DNA of 64,000 bases from assembly GCF_040371755.1 (NCBI RefSeq), contig NZ_BAABWE010000002.1, forward strand, positions 248,001 to 312,000, in the 5' to 3' direction. Made by a program: the position numbers and the translations under genes. The notes beneath the pieces were generated by a model that saw nothing but the letters and a program-made list of their open reading frames with translations, searched no databases and had not been told where the DNA came from. The stretch's first letter is position 1. Every line of letters starts with the position of its first letter. Shown here one piece after another: positions 56,027 to 64,000 of this stretch. The DNA is from Bermanella sp040371755 (GTDB taxonomy: Bacteria > Pseudomonadota > Gammaproteobacteria > Pseudomonadales > Oceanobacteraceae).

Positions 56027-56656
56027 TTAGTCAACAAAGTAATGATTGGTTTCCGGAATCGCGGATTGGCTTTGTACACGGTTAATATCTTGATAACGGC
56101 TAGTGCGCATTGCGCCTTTACCAGAGTGCATAACTTGAGTACGACAATCCGCATTAAAGCGCATGGAGTTTTCAGTGGTTAAGCAATTGCGAAAACCGGC
56201 GTCGATGACCATTTCTAATACGGTTTCCACACTGCCGTCTTCCAGTACATCGGACGAAATCACACGGGCACCATGAATAAAGGTATCCACATAAGTACGG
56301 AAGCTATCATTTTGTACAACCAAGTCTCGTACTGTAGAACTACCACTTACCTTGGTGCCATAAACCCGCTCAGCCATGGCGCGGTATGCGTCTAAGCGAC
56401 TGGCGCGAATGGACATCAAGCGTTTTTGCACCTTACTTTGTCCTTTTGCTTTAGGATTAATTGCGCCATAACCCACCACTCTTAGAATCAAAGGCGCAAC
56501 CGGATCCACCATGGTTTCTTGCGGTTTAAGCATGGTGTCCTGTTCAATGGTGGCGACATCCTCTTCTTCCTCATCATCACCAAACCCCAACATACTGCAC
56601 CCAGTGATTGATGACAGAAAGAATCCCATCATCAGCAACCATGCTAATTTCATCAT
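56027..56656 (-). CDS. flgP: Flagellar outer-membrane lipoprotein FlgP (LPP20-like)
   Basis: 209 residues. Lipoprotein signal with a TGC lipobox (SSITGC) followed by an acidic stretch DDEEEEDVA. The LPP20 domain carries SIRASRLDAYRAMAERVYG and a later ETVLEMVIDAGF. In Vibrio FlgP partners FlgT and FlgO in the H-ring. flgO is not seen adjacent. Confidence 0.88.
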   Translation of the reverse strand: MMKLAWLLMMGFFLSSITGCSMLGFGDDEEEEDVATIEQDTMLKPQETMVDPVAPLILRVVGYGAINPKAKGQSKVQKRLMSIRASRLDAYRAMAERVYGTKVSGSSTVRDLVVQNDSFRTYVDTFIHGARVISSDVLEDGSVETVLEMVIDAGFRNCLTTENSMRFNADCRTQVMHSGKGAMRTSRYQDINRVQSQSAIPETNHYFVD

Positions 56657-56739
56657 GCTATTACTCCTTCAATTTAAGGCTTATCTCGCCCATGTCTTGA
56701 AGGATTTATCGGCCAATACCCTGTGAAATTTAGGGCTGT

Positions 56740-57663
56740 TTACGCTTTTTTCACATCTAGCGTTATTAACAAGCGCTTAAAGAACAGAACAAGTGCCTTA
56801 TGGTGATACACCATCAACGCCACCACAATCAACAACGCTCCAAACCAAGTTCCTGATTGCAGTATTTCATCCGCCACGTAAGCGCCCAATAACAAAGCAA
56901 GTACTGGTGTGATCACGGTGATCAGTGCAACACTGGCAGCACTTAATTTATTCAATAAATAATAAAAACCGATAAAACCTGCCACCGAACCAAACGTGGA
57001 TAAGTAAGCAATGGCAATGAGTGATTTTGAGCTAATCACATCAGGCAAAGGCCCACTAAACATCCACCACATCAGTCCATAAACCGGAGCAGACAATAAC
57101 AAAGCACCTGTGGTTTGCTCTAATGGGTGAGTTGAATCTTCTGGATTAAATATTTGTACACGCTGTAAAATAACTGAACTGACACTATGAAAGTTCACAC
57201 CTAATAACAGCACCAATAAAGCCAAACCCAAATGCCCTCCTAGGGAAATCCCTTGGGCAAAAATGGTATATAAACCAAATACCGCCAACGCCATGCTCGC
57301 TAGCTGCAGCATGTTTAATCGAGTACTGGGTACTAGGAATAAACTGTATAGACTGACAACCAAAGGCGACAACCCCCATACAACCGCAATCAAGCCGCTA
57401 GGTAAGGACTGAGCAGACCAATACACACATAACATAGCGCCACTCACCGCCAGCGCCCCAATGAAATAGCGATACAGCGCAGCAGCGGTAAACCGAAACG
57501 GAACCGCAAACAGGCGCAACATGACAAAACACAAAACAAGGCTTAACCACATACGCATGGCTGAACCTTGAATATAATCAAGTGAGTCCACACTCATGCG
57601 AATAAACAACGGCGTTGTAGACCAAATTAACACCACAGATAAATAAACACTGGCGACTTTCAT
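56740..57663 (-). CDS. DMT-superfamily (EamA) transporter
   Basis: 307 residues from ATG 57663 (AGGA seven bases upstream), ten hydrophobic segments in two EamA repeats. Small-molecule exporter of unknown substrate in the inner membrane. The frame could open earlier at 57702 but the chosen start places the first segment (SVYLSVVLIWSTTPLF) normally. Confidence 0.88.
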   Translation of the reverse strand: MKVASVYLSVVLIWSTTPLFIRMSVDSLDYIQGSAMRMWLSLVLCFVMLRLFAVPFRFTAAALYRYFIGALAVSGAMLCVYWSAQSLPSGLIAVVWGLSPLVVSLYSLFLVPSTRLNMLQLASMALAVFGLYTIFAQGISLGGHLGLALLVLLLGVNFHSVSSVILQRVQIFNPEDSTHPLEQTTGALLLSAPVYGLMWWMFSGPLPDVISSKSLIAIAYLSTFGSVAGFIGFYYLLNKLSAASVALITVITPVLALLLGAYVADEILQSGTWFGALLIVVALMVYHHKALVLFFKRLLITLDVKKA

Positions 57664-58127
57664 TGTCGTTCCTAACATCAAAAAATGGCTATCAAAAACC
57701 AAACGTTAAAAGAGTCACTCTTTTAAAAGACAAAATTCGCGGGATTAAAAACAAGAAAACCGCGAACTTGTCGCGGTTTTTGAAAAGAATTACAAATACT
57801 TATTTAAACTTTCAAAAACACACGACCGTATGCGCGTCGTAGCCAAAGGCAGACACGCATCGCTTTCGCGGGAATTCGAAATATAAAGTTCAGTTTTTGC
57901 ATGGGCAAAACTATAGTGCTGTAACGCCCACCAAGCAAGCTTTGAATGTGATTTTGTATAATTCTACTTAATCAATTTCAAGTTTATGTTTTCCATACTC
58001 TAGTATTACTCTAAACTATAACGTGATCGTACCTCTATGCCATTACGCTCTTATTAGAGGCTGGGGAATCTAGCTGTATCCGCTATTCTTAAAAGACGTA
58101 ACTACTTACTATTAAAGGGACCAATCC
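57664..58127. other. 464-base intergenic region with two inverted repeats
   Basis: Lies between divergent EamA and TraF-type genes. It holds the palindrome TTAAAAGAG-TCA-CTCTTTTAA (57706-57726), close to the EamA start and a possible operator, and a terminator-like hairpin (57756-57780). A minus-strand promoter-like pair is seen at 57910-57938. The rest, to 58127, should hold the promoter of the barrel gene. Confidence 0.5.
57749..57903 (-). ncRNA. Candidate small RNA, unrecognised family
   Basis: A minus-strand promoter-like pair, TTGCTT (57933-57938) with a 17-base spacer and TATAGT (57910-57915), would start transcription near 57903. About 150 bases later comes a perfect hairpin (CCGCGA/TCGCGG flanked by A/T runs, 57756-57780) followed by TTTTCTTGTTTTT on the minus strand. 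No open frame fits. The region has GC-rich potential stems (GCGTGTC...GACGCGC). Inferred from promoter plus terminator only. Confidence 0.35.
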
Positions 58128-59750
58128 ATGATGAGACTTAATAAAAAAATACTTCTGGGTGCAGCCATTGCAGTGGCGTCTGCACAACAAGCCGTTGCGG
58201 TTCCGTTTGCACCATCGGATGCCCGTGCAATGGGGATGGGTGGCGTAGGTGTAGCTTCTTCAGAAATCGCCAGTGCTCCACGTTACAACCCTGCACTACT
58301 GGCTAATACACGTGAAGATGATCACTTTGGCTTAAAATTTCCACAATTTTCTGTCATCGTTGCTGATGACGATGGTTTTATCGACTCGGTTGAAGCATTT
58401 GATGAAGAAGACGAATTTGGCAATAGCAATATTGATAACTTAAGCGCTGCACTGGATGCTGCAAATAACGGCGGTATCAGCGCCATAGAAAATGCAGCTA
58501 ACGCATTAAACTCTGACGATAATGCCAGTGATTTATCCGATGCAGCCGATGCACTTACAGCAACAATTGATGCATTACGCGGATCCGTTATCAGTACAGA
58601 AGGTGCTGCCACCCCAGACTCTGACCTATACACTTACTCTAATTTAATCGCTAATGATGTTGAGAACCTAAATAGTAAGGCCCTTCGCTTAAATGCTGGC
58701 GGTAATATTGCCCTAGCAATACCAAGTAAAAAATTCTCCCTAGCGCTAAGCACAGGTGCGCAAGTGGTCTTTTCAGGGCGCGTTATCAACCTAGAAAGCG
58801 ATACCGACCTCATGCGTAACTACGCCACTGCAACTGATCGTTACTTAACCACAGTGGCCGATCTTGAAGGAGCATTAAGCGCAGCAATAGATGCAAAAGA
58901 AGCCTTGGAAGCAGACCTTGCAAATACGCAGCTACAAAATGAAGCAAGCGCTGCTGCCGATGAGCTTGATGCCGCACAGGCTGCACTTGACGACTTCTCT
59001 TACGGTGGTACAGCAGGCGAAGGCGACACTGTTATTTTCCAAGACGGTGCCTTGGTTGAAACCAATACAGACCTGTCAGCTGAAATCGAAATGGTAGGTG
59101 TCGCCATCGCGGATATCGGTCTAACTGCTGCGCGTACATTTAATATTAAAGGTCATGACATTTCATTTGGTGTCACACCTAAGCTGCAAATGGTGACTAT
59201 CTTTGATTACAAACAACAACTAGATAGCGAAGACGAATTTGACGGCGACACCATTACTGAAAACACTGAAGAGTATTCTGCTTTTAACCTTGATCTAGGT
59301 GCGGCTTACCAATTCGGTATAGAAAAGCAATGGCAAGCAGGTATTACCATTCAAAACCTACTAGGTGGTGAATATGAAAGCTATCAATACGTAAACAGTA
59401 ACGGTGCTGAAGGCTCAATGGTAACAATCAGCCCTATGATGCGCGCTGGTATCAGCCACCAAACCAGTTGGAGTAAAGTCGCCTTTGACCTGGACCTTAC
59501 CGAAAACGACCCTGTAGCATTTGAAGACCCTACTCAATATGCCGCGATCGGTGCTGAATTTAACCTGTTCCGCACGCTACAACTACGTGCAGGTTATCGT
59601 TCAAACCTAGCCGGAACGGATCAAGACATCGTAACTGCAGGTATTGGTTTGTCTCCGTTTGCGATTCACCTAGATTTAGGGGTAATGGCTAACGCCAGCG
59701 ATCCAGAAAAAGAAGCTGGCATTGCACTAGAGTTTGGTGTTGAATTCTAA
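58128..59750 (+). CDS. TraF-type (PF13729-like) outer-membrane beta-barrel protein
   Basis: 540 residues. Signal peptide ending VAVP. The N-terminal signature RAMGMGGVGVASSEIASAPRY followed by NPALLA is shared with the TraF_2/FadL-like barrel family. A helical insert rich in Ala/Glu/Asp occupies about 230-290. The C-terminus ends with GIALEFGVEF. Databases often label these conjugal transfer protein TraF, but no conjugation genes are here, so a porin or hydrophobic-compound channel is more likely. Confidence 0.8.
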   Translation: MMRLNKKILLGAAIAVASAQQAVAVPFAPSDARAMGMGGVGVASSEIASAPRYNPALLANTREDDHFGLKFPQFSVIVADDDGFIDSVEAFDEEDEFGNSNIDNLSAALDAANNGGISAIENAANALNSDDNASDLSDAADALTATIDALRGSVISTEGAATPDSDLYTYSNLIANDVENLNSKALRLNAGGNIALAIPSKKFSLALSTGAQVVFSGRVINLESDTDLMRNYATATDRYLTTVADLEGALSAAIDAKEALEADLANTQLQNEASAAADELDAAQAALDDFSYGGTAGEGDTVIFQDGALVETNTDLSAEIEMVGVAIADIGLTAARTFNIKGHDISFGVTPKLQMVTIFDYKQQLDSEDEFDGDTITENTEEYSAFNLDLGAAYQFGIEKQWQAGITIQNLLGGEYESYQYVNSNGAEGSMVTISPMMRAGISHQTSWSKVAFDLDLTENDPVAFEDPTQYAAIGAEFNLFRTLQLRAGYRSNLAGTDQDIVTAGIGLSPFAIHLDLGVMANASDPEKEAGIALEFGVEF

Positions 59751-59813
59751 GGCGCTGATTAAAGTAAATATTTTAAGGCGCTTCGGGCACTACTGCCCAT
59801 AGCGTACCAACAT

Positions 59814-59845
59814 AAAGCGAATCTCTTCTGAGGTTCGCTTTTTTG
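59814..59845 (+). terminator. Terminator after the TraF-type gene
   Basis: AAAGCGAATCTC and GAGGTTCGCTTT pair (one mismatch-type G-U) around TTCT, then TTTT. Confidence 0.8.
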
Positions 59846-60017
59846 TGCCTATAAGGCTTCGATTGTAGTAACCGTTAAGGGTTTACGTTCAATTAAATTG
59901 TATTAGCAAGGTAGACTAAGTATCTGACCTTAGACTCACACAGGAAGCCAAAGACTCAAACTCATGACAGGAAATCGGTTTGAGCTGTTGATAAGAAGAG
60001 ATATTAATAAATGAATG

Positions 60018-60893
60018 CTAACGGCTCACCCAAGCTTGCATGCGTTTATCCATACTTAAACGCAATAGGCGTAAACCTTCGTTCATCACATTATAATGTG
60101 CATCAATGATAGAGGTACTAAGCGTAAATATCTCATCCGCACTAGTAACAATGTCGCGACCACTTAGTAAATCATGCATAACAATGCCAGTTAAACGTTC
60201 CAGTTTTGGCTCACACAATAACGCATCAATTAATGATGAGGTAATCTCTAACGCTTCTTGACTCAAATGCTGTGCCTGTTGCTTCACTTTTGTTTGTTGC
60301 TTAGCTAACTGACCCATTAAAAAGCGTACTCGCATTTCACACGCTTCATCCATCACACCGACAACTGCGGTGGATGTACCTAAGGCTCGAATTTGACCCA
60401 GTAATTCAATAAACGATGGAATATCATTTAGTACATAATGGCTTAACGCTTGGTGCTGGCTGCCTGTCTCTATTAAGCATTCTGCTTTGTTACCTAATAT
60501 CGTAATGTAATCAAGCATCTGTTTAACTAAGTGGCTATGCAATTCAAAGTTTTCAATGATTTCATCTTGGCGCCATTGTAAATGCACGGTTTGCCATGCA
60601 TTACGGGTGTCTTGCCACTGACGGCTCTCTATTATTTCAGGGCAACCCTCTTGCTGACGCTCAATCTCTTTAAAACGCGAATTGATTTCTCTAGCTAATA
60701 CGCGGGTTTTACTTTCAAAAAATGGATTACCTGCCAACGCAGCATTGGTCGCAGCCCTGTGTTGTTGCACAACACGAACCTGCTCAAAAAGAGACTTTAC
60801 TAAATCTAACGCCTTAATGCGCAACTGCTGATTCTGATGCAGGGCAGCTAGTTCACTCATGTCAAATTCGGCGCTGTACATTGGTTGCTTCAC
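60018..60893 (-). CDS. NIT-like (nitrate/nitrite sensing) helical protein
   Basis: 291 residues, all helical, with no signal peptide or membrane segment. A central VRVVQQHRAATNAALAGN segment resembles the NIT domain start (family members have QxERGxSxxxLxG). There is no kinase, GGDEF or methyl-accepting module, so it would be a stand-alone sensor or adaptor. Family assignment is an inference. A start at 60881 (MYSAEF) is an alternative. Confidence 0.55.
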   Translation of the reverse strand: MKQPMYSAEFDMSELAALHQNQQLRIKALDLVKSLFEQVRVVQQHRAATNAALAGNPFFESKTRVLAREINSRFKEIERQQEGCPEIIESRQWQDTRNAWQTVHLQWRQDEIIENFELHSHLVKQMLDYITILGNKAECLIETGSQHQALSHYVLNDIPSFIELLGQIRALGTSTAVVGVMDEACEMRVRFLMGQLAKQQTKVKQQAQHLSQEALEITSSLIDALLCEPKLERLTGIVMHDLLSGRDIVTSADEIFTLSTSIIDAHYNVMNEGLRLLRLSMDKRMQAWVSR

Positions 60894-61383
60894 TTTTGTG
60901 CCAGATATTAATTAACGATATCCATTTAAAGCAAACAGCGTACCAATATTAAAATCCTTTAATTTCAATAAGTTACAGCTATCAGCCCGTATCTCCAGGC
61001 TTAAACTGCACACTATTTGTGCACCAAAGCATCAAAAAACAGCACAGAATTAATGCGTCATTTGTCCAACCATTGCCACGCACCATATTAGGGAGCCTCT
61101 GCTCAGTAGCGACTTCTAGCAAACAGTAACTTTAATCACCTTTAAAACATGACCTCCTGCCTTAGATAAAGCGGATATGTTATGTTTTTATTTTTAGAAT
61201 ATGGTGAGATTAACTCACGCCTATAGAGACGCATATCGATAATACAGAGTCTTTCAGACTACTTGCTCAAAAGTCGAGCAGGGGACAATCAATGTCTATA
61301 TATGCACCTTTTAAAAAAACTAGCCTTACTTGAATTACTGTTCCATAATAGGAACAGTAATAGCATTTAAAAGGGTATTCGAC
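60894..61383. promoter_or_regulatory. Intergenic region with LysR-type palindrome
   Basis: 490 bases, mostly featureless and AT-rich. Just before the LysR gene lies a perfect inverted repeat, ATTACTGTTCC-ATAATA-GGAACAGTAAT (61334-61361), with T-N11-A at 61342-61354, the LysR box spacing. It is a candidate autoregulatory site. No gene longer than a few codons was found. Confidence 0.5.
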
Positions 61384-62319
61384 ATGGAACAATTTGATCT
61401 AAACGAAATTGCCATTTTCGTAAAAGTCGTAGATGCCGGTAGCTTCACAGGTGCCGCTAAGTCTTTAGGCTTACCCAAATCCACGGTTAGCCGGAAAATC
61501 ACCCAATTAGAAGAACGCCTTGGGGTACGCTTGTTGCAGCGCACAACGCGCACACTAAGCCTTACCGACACAGGCAGCGCCTATTACAATCAATGCTCTC
61601 GTATCATCGGTGACGTAGAAGAAGCAAACATCGCCGTTACCGAAATGCAGTCTAAGCCTCAAGGTCTATTACGTATTACCGCGCCCATGCTATTTGGCGC
61701 AGAAGTGCTCAGTGATTTAGTTGCAGAGTTTTTGCAAGGAAACCCTGAGATTCAATTAGAGATTGTTCTCACAGACCAACCCCTTGATTTAATTCAAGAA
61801 GGTATTGATGTGGCGTTTCGTGTAGGCCAGCTTGCAGACTCTTCATTGATCGCAAGATCATTAGGTAACATCAAAGTAATCACATGCGCCAGCCCGGAGT
61901 ACCTTAAGAAGCACGGCTCTCCTAATCATCCCAATGATTTAAGCCAACACACAACCGTTAATTGGAACCCAGTGAATTCATGGGAATACGATACGCCTGA
62001 AAAGATCAGCATCGACCTTAAGCCAAAAGTAAAAGTAAACGATGTGCTGAGCATGCGTAAAATGGCGTTAAATGGATTAGGTATTGCTCGCTTACCAGCA
62101 TTTTTATGTGCCGATGACATCAAAGCGGGCCGATTAAAACCTGTGCTGTGTAATTGGTCTTACAAAAGCACACCGATACATGCTTTATATCCTAGCAACC
62201 GCCACCTAAGTGTAAAAGTGCGCTCGTTTGTAGACTTTATTGTTGAGGAGTTTAGGAAGGCGCAGCCGTGGGATGTAGACTTTCCAGAAATGACAAACTG
62301 CAGTGGCGAAAAAAGCTAA
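61384..62319 (+). CDS. LysR-family regulator (CrgA/DmlR-like)
   Basis: 311 residues from ATG 61384 (the frame reaches back to TTG 61330, but the family start is MEQFDLNEIAIFVKVVDAGS). Winged helix-turn-helix with SFTGAAKSLGLPKSTVSRKI. Effector domain includes PQGLLRITAPMLFG and GIDVAFRVGQL, the motif style of the CrgA/AaeR group. Target genes are unknown. The region upstream contains a long palindrome that may be its own operator. The stop lies in a shared bidirectional hairpin (62312-62338). Confidence 0.9.
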   Translation: MEQFDLNEIAIFVKVVDAGSFTGAAKSLGLPKSTVSRKITQLEERLGVRLLQRTTRTLSLTDTGSAYYNQCSRIIGDVEEANIAVTEMQSKPQGLLRITAPMLFGAEVLSDLVAEFLQGNPEIQLEIVLTDQPLDLIQEGIDVAFRVGQLADSSLIARSLGNIKVITCASPEYLKKHGSPNHPNDLSQHTTVNWNPVNSWEYDTPEKISIDLKPKVKVNDVLSMRKMALNGLGIARLPAFLCADDIKAGRLKPVLCNWSYKSTPIHALYPSNRHLSVKVRSFVDFIVEEFRKAQPWDVDFPEMTNCSGEKS

Positions 62320-62338
62320 CACTATAGGTGTTAGCTTT
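62312..62338. terminator. Bidirectional terminator enclosing both stop codons
   Basis: AAAGCTAACAC and GTGTTAGCTTT form a perfect 11-base stem around TATAG. It contains the TAA of the LysR gene (62317-62319) and of the convergent gene (62331-62333). An A-run gives a U-run for minus-strand transcripts. Confidence 0.8.
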
Positions 62339-63506
62339 GCTCAATAATCGACAGTAATTTTTTACGCTGCTCAGCGGAGAACTTGACCTTATCATTTGAT
62401 AAAAACACCCCCAGTTCTTTAATGACATTTTGGAAGCTTTCATCCAATTTTAAGCCTTTGGAAAAAATATCGTTAGTGCTACGAAGGCCGTGCTCCATGA
62501 TTTTTTCTAATGCTTTTTCTTGCTCTTCATGTAAACCTAAATTCATAATAATTTCATTCACGCCATCAGACACATCCTCCACTACATCCGCTATATCCTT
62601 CATGACCACTTGATAACCCGCATCAATCTCTTCCATCATGCCTTGCATTTTAATAGATAAACTTTTAACCATGTGCTGCTGATCTTGAACTTGCTGAATA
62701 TTCTCAAGGGCTTTAAGACGTGCATCAGCCCCTTGTAATAATGAAAATAAGTTATCCTTTAACGCACCATATTTCTTTTCGTCCTCAATAGGCATATCTT
62801 TTACTAAAACTGAAACTTGTTCATAATTCATGACACAGCGACGGCCAAAGTCCACGTAACGGCCATCATGTTGCAATTCCCATATGAGCTTAGATTCTAG
62901 TTCCCTCTCAATGCCCGATGCTTCCATATTTTTAACACCCATCTCACTGCGCAACTGTACACTGGCTTTTAAGCCATAGGCATTCACCGCTTGCAGTAAA
63001 CGCATACCTAATTCATCAATGTTGGCGCATTGGTGCACTTCTAATAAAAACTGAATATTGATACCTAAATCTGAGGTATCCGACATAGCAATAAAGGCAA
63101 GCTCAGTGGCTTGCTTCACTTGAGCTTGTAATTGATCGTTAGCGACTTTGTTGTATATCAGCTTTTCACAACGCAGAGTAATTTCTTCAATCGGAGAGTC
63201 TGCGTCAATTATGTCATCGCAGCCTTTTTCAAAAGCTTGAAGGCTGGTTTGGTGAAGGGCTTTCCCTTGTAAAACAAATATGGGAATTTGTATATGACCA
63301 CACAAATCACGAATACTTTCAATTAAACTCAATGCACTTTCTTGAGCATGGTCAAAATCTAAAATAAAAAGTTTTGAATCAAGACTTATTCCAGCTAGAA
63401 AGTCTTCAGGGGTTTCATAGTGTATTAGGTTATATCGCTTACCTAAGTGATCAATTAACAAGCCTGTACGGTCACTTAATATTGATATGATGTCTTTATC
63501 GTCCAT
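62331..63506 (-). CDS. Receiver-domain protein with a novel helical C-terminus
   Basis: 391 residues, cytosolic. A response-regulator receiver-like domain occupies about 1-120; the likely phospho-acceptor is the Asp in LFILDFDH near residue 50, although the conserved early acidic pair is weak. Residues 125-260 form a sensor-like region; a long coiled-coil helix (EEIDAGYQVVMKDIADVV) and an alpha-helical tail follow. There is no DNA-binding, kinase, GGDEF or HD domain. Probably a signal-transduction adaptor. I do not recognise the C-terminal family. Confidence 0.6.
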   Translation of the reverse strand: MDDKDIISILSDRTGLLIDHLGKRYNLIHYETPEDFLAGISLDSKLFILDFDHAQESALSLIESIRDLCGHIQIPIFVLQGKALHQTSLQAFEKGCDDIIDADSPIEEITLRCEKLIYNKVANDQLQAQVKQATELAFIAMSDTSDLGINIQFLLEVHQCANIDELGMRLLQAVNAYGLKASVQLRSEMGVKNMEASGIERELESKLIWELQHDGRYVDFGRRCVMNYEQVSVLVKDMPIEDEKKYGALKDNLFSLLQGADARLKALENIQQVQDQQHMVKSLSIKMQGMMEEIDAGYQVVMKDIADVVEDVSDGVNEIIMNLGLHEEQEKALEKIMEHGLRSTNDIFSKGLKLDESFQNVIKELGVFLSNDKVKFSAEQRKKLLSIIEQS

Positions 63507-63763
63507 GATTAACTAAACCTGTGAGTATATTTAAGGTTTAGTTCAAATGCTCAACTTTGCAAAGTGCCGCGAGAAATTAGACTACGCCTATTTCTCGAAC
63601 CCTAAATGCGGTAGTTCATCTGTGCCAACCCCGTTACCATAACCTGCTCAAGCCAACTATTTCTACTAATGAAAAAATGATTAAAAAGTTCTTATTTATT
63701 GGCAATGAAGTGTATTACAGTAACCAATAGCTACTTTTATTATAAATGATAAACGAGGTTAAA

Positions 63764-64000
63764 ATGCCTGAAGATTCTGTGGTTATTGTCAGTGGAGTAA
63801 GAACCCCTATGGGTGGATTTCAAGGCAGCTTAAAAGGCTTACCGGCTACGGAACTTGGCGCAATTGTTATTAAAGAAGCTGTAGAACGTGCAGGCTTAAA
63901 GCCACAAGATATTCAAGAAGTTATTATGGGAAATGTGCTGCCGGCCGGCTTAAAGCAAGGCCCTGCCCGTCAAGCCATGCGCAAGGCCGGTTTACCTGAT
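63764..64000 (+). CDS. Acetyl-CoA C-acetyltransferase (thiolase), 5' end
   Basis: 79 codons up to the window edge; GAGG lies seven bases before the ATG. MPEDSVVIVSGVRTPMGG and GLPATELGAIVIKEAV are the thiolase N-terminus. The active-site Cys (near residue 90) lies outside the window. Cannot be separated into atoB, phaA or fadA. Confidence 0.92.
   Translation, partial: MPEDSVVIVSGVRTPMGGFQGSLKGLPATELGAIVIKEAVERAGLKPQDIQEVIMGNVLPAGLKQGPARQAMRKAGLPD

Noticed and set aside
58128..59750. Conjugation machinery (TraF label)
   Set aside because: The TraF-type family name comes from a database, but there are no other conjugation genes; the protein looks like a FadL-type barrel.
61292..61333. 13-codon open frame with AGGGGA before it, ahead of the LysR gene
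   Set aside because: It is too short to support, and the sequence shows no attenuator structure linked to it.

Overview
The window reads as a chromosome segment from a marine, aerobic, flagellated gammaproteobacterium of moderate GC, most like the Oceanospirillales (a Bermanella/Oleispira/Marinomonas-type organism; the genus is a guess from gene content). Supporting genes are fabA-fabB, an lptD-surA-pdxA-rsmA-apaG-apaH operon, amgK-murU cell-wall recycling, flgT/flgP, a prkA-yeaH-spoVR stress module and an elongator tRNA-Met very like that of enterobacteria. Most of the window is ordinary housekeeping DNA. No phage, integrase, transposase or CRISPR array is visible.

Layout. 1-5.9 kb: the 5' part of purL, divergent mltF, a decayed lipoprotein gene, a quinone oxidoreductase-like gene, a small periplasmic protein and fpr. 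6-12.2 kb: a KefB-type antiporter with a coupled LysR gene, a soluble GAF histidine kinase, a DUF1415 protein, a membrane diguanylate cyclase and a cyclic-nucleotide-binding protein. 12.5-13.3 kb: tRNA-Met(CAT) followed by a tandem array in which the 3' end of the tRNA and a terminator hairpin are repeated, then a palindromic MITE-like element. 13.3-15.6 kb: an SDR and an MDR oxidoreductase. 16-23.3 kb: four co-directional genes encoding three exported di-haem c-type cytochromes (RoxA / di-haem peroxidase-like) and a catalase-like lipoprotein, immediately followed by fabA-fabB.

25.4-34.9 kb: membrane and small proteins, trxC, a HI0933-type flavoprotein, a secreted PAN + phospholipase A2-like protein, a 41-residue membrane protein, a second cNMP-binding protein, and a TPR/beta-barrel outer-membrane protein next to a large FecR-domain protein. 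35-41.6 kb: a lipoprotein metallophosphoesterase with an outer-membrane partner, rpe-gph, a PlsC-like acyltransferase, and amgK-murU-djlA. 41.7-48.7 kb: lptD-surA-pdxA-rsmA-apaG-apaH-glpE. 48.9-53.9 kb: prkA-yeaH-spoVR behind a sigma-54-like promoter. 53.9-64 kb: an RCK-only protein, flgT-flgP, an EamA transporter, a TraF-type barrel, a NIT-like protein, a LysR regulator, a receiver-domain protein and the start of a thiolase gene.

The strongest candidate for an undescribed system is the 16-23.3 kb cytochrome/catalase-like cluster. Its family relatives include rubber oxygenase RoxA and, as I recall, the Pseudomonas aeruginosa fatty-acid dioxygenase/diol synthase pair. Because it abuts the unsaturated-fatty-acid genes, I suggest an extracytoplasmic lipid or isoprenoid oxygenation pathway. 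The second is the tRNA-Met tail-repeat array, which resembles the E. coli tyrT/rtT repeats but sits at a different tRNA.
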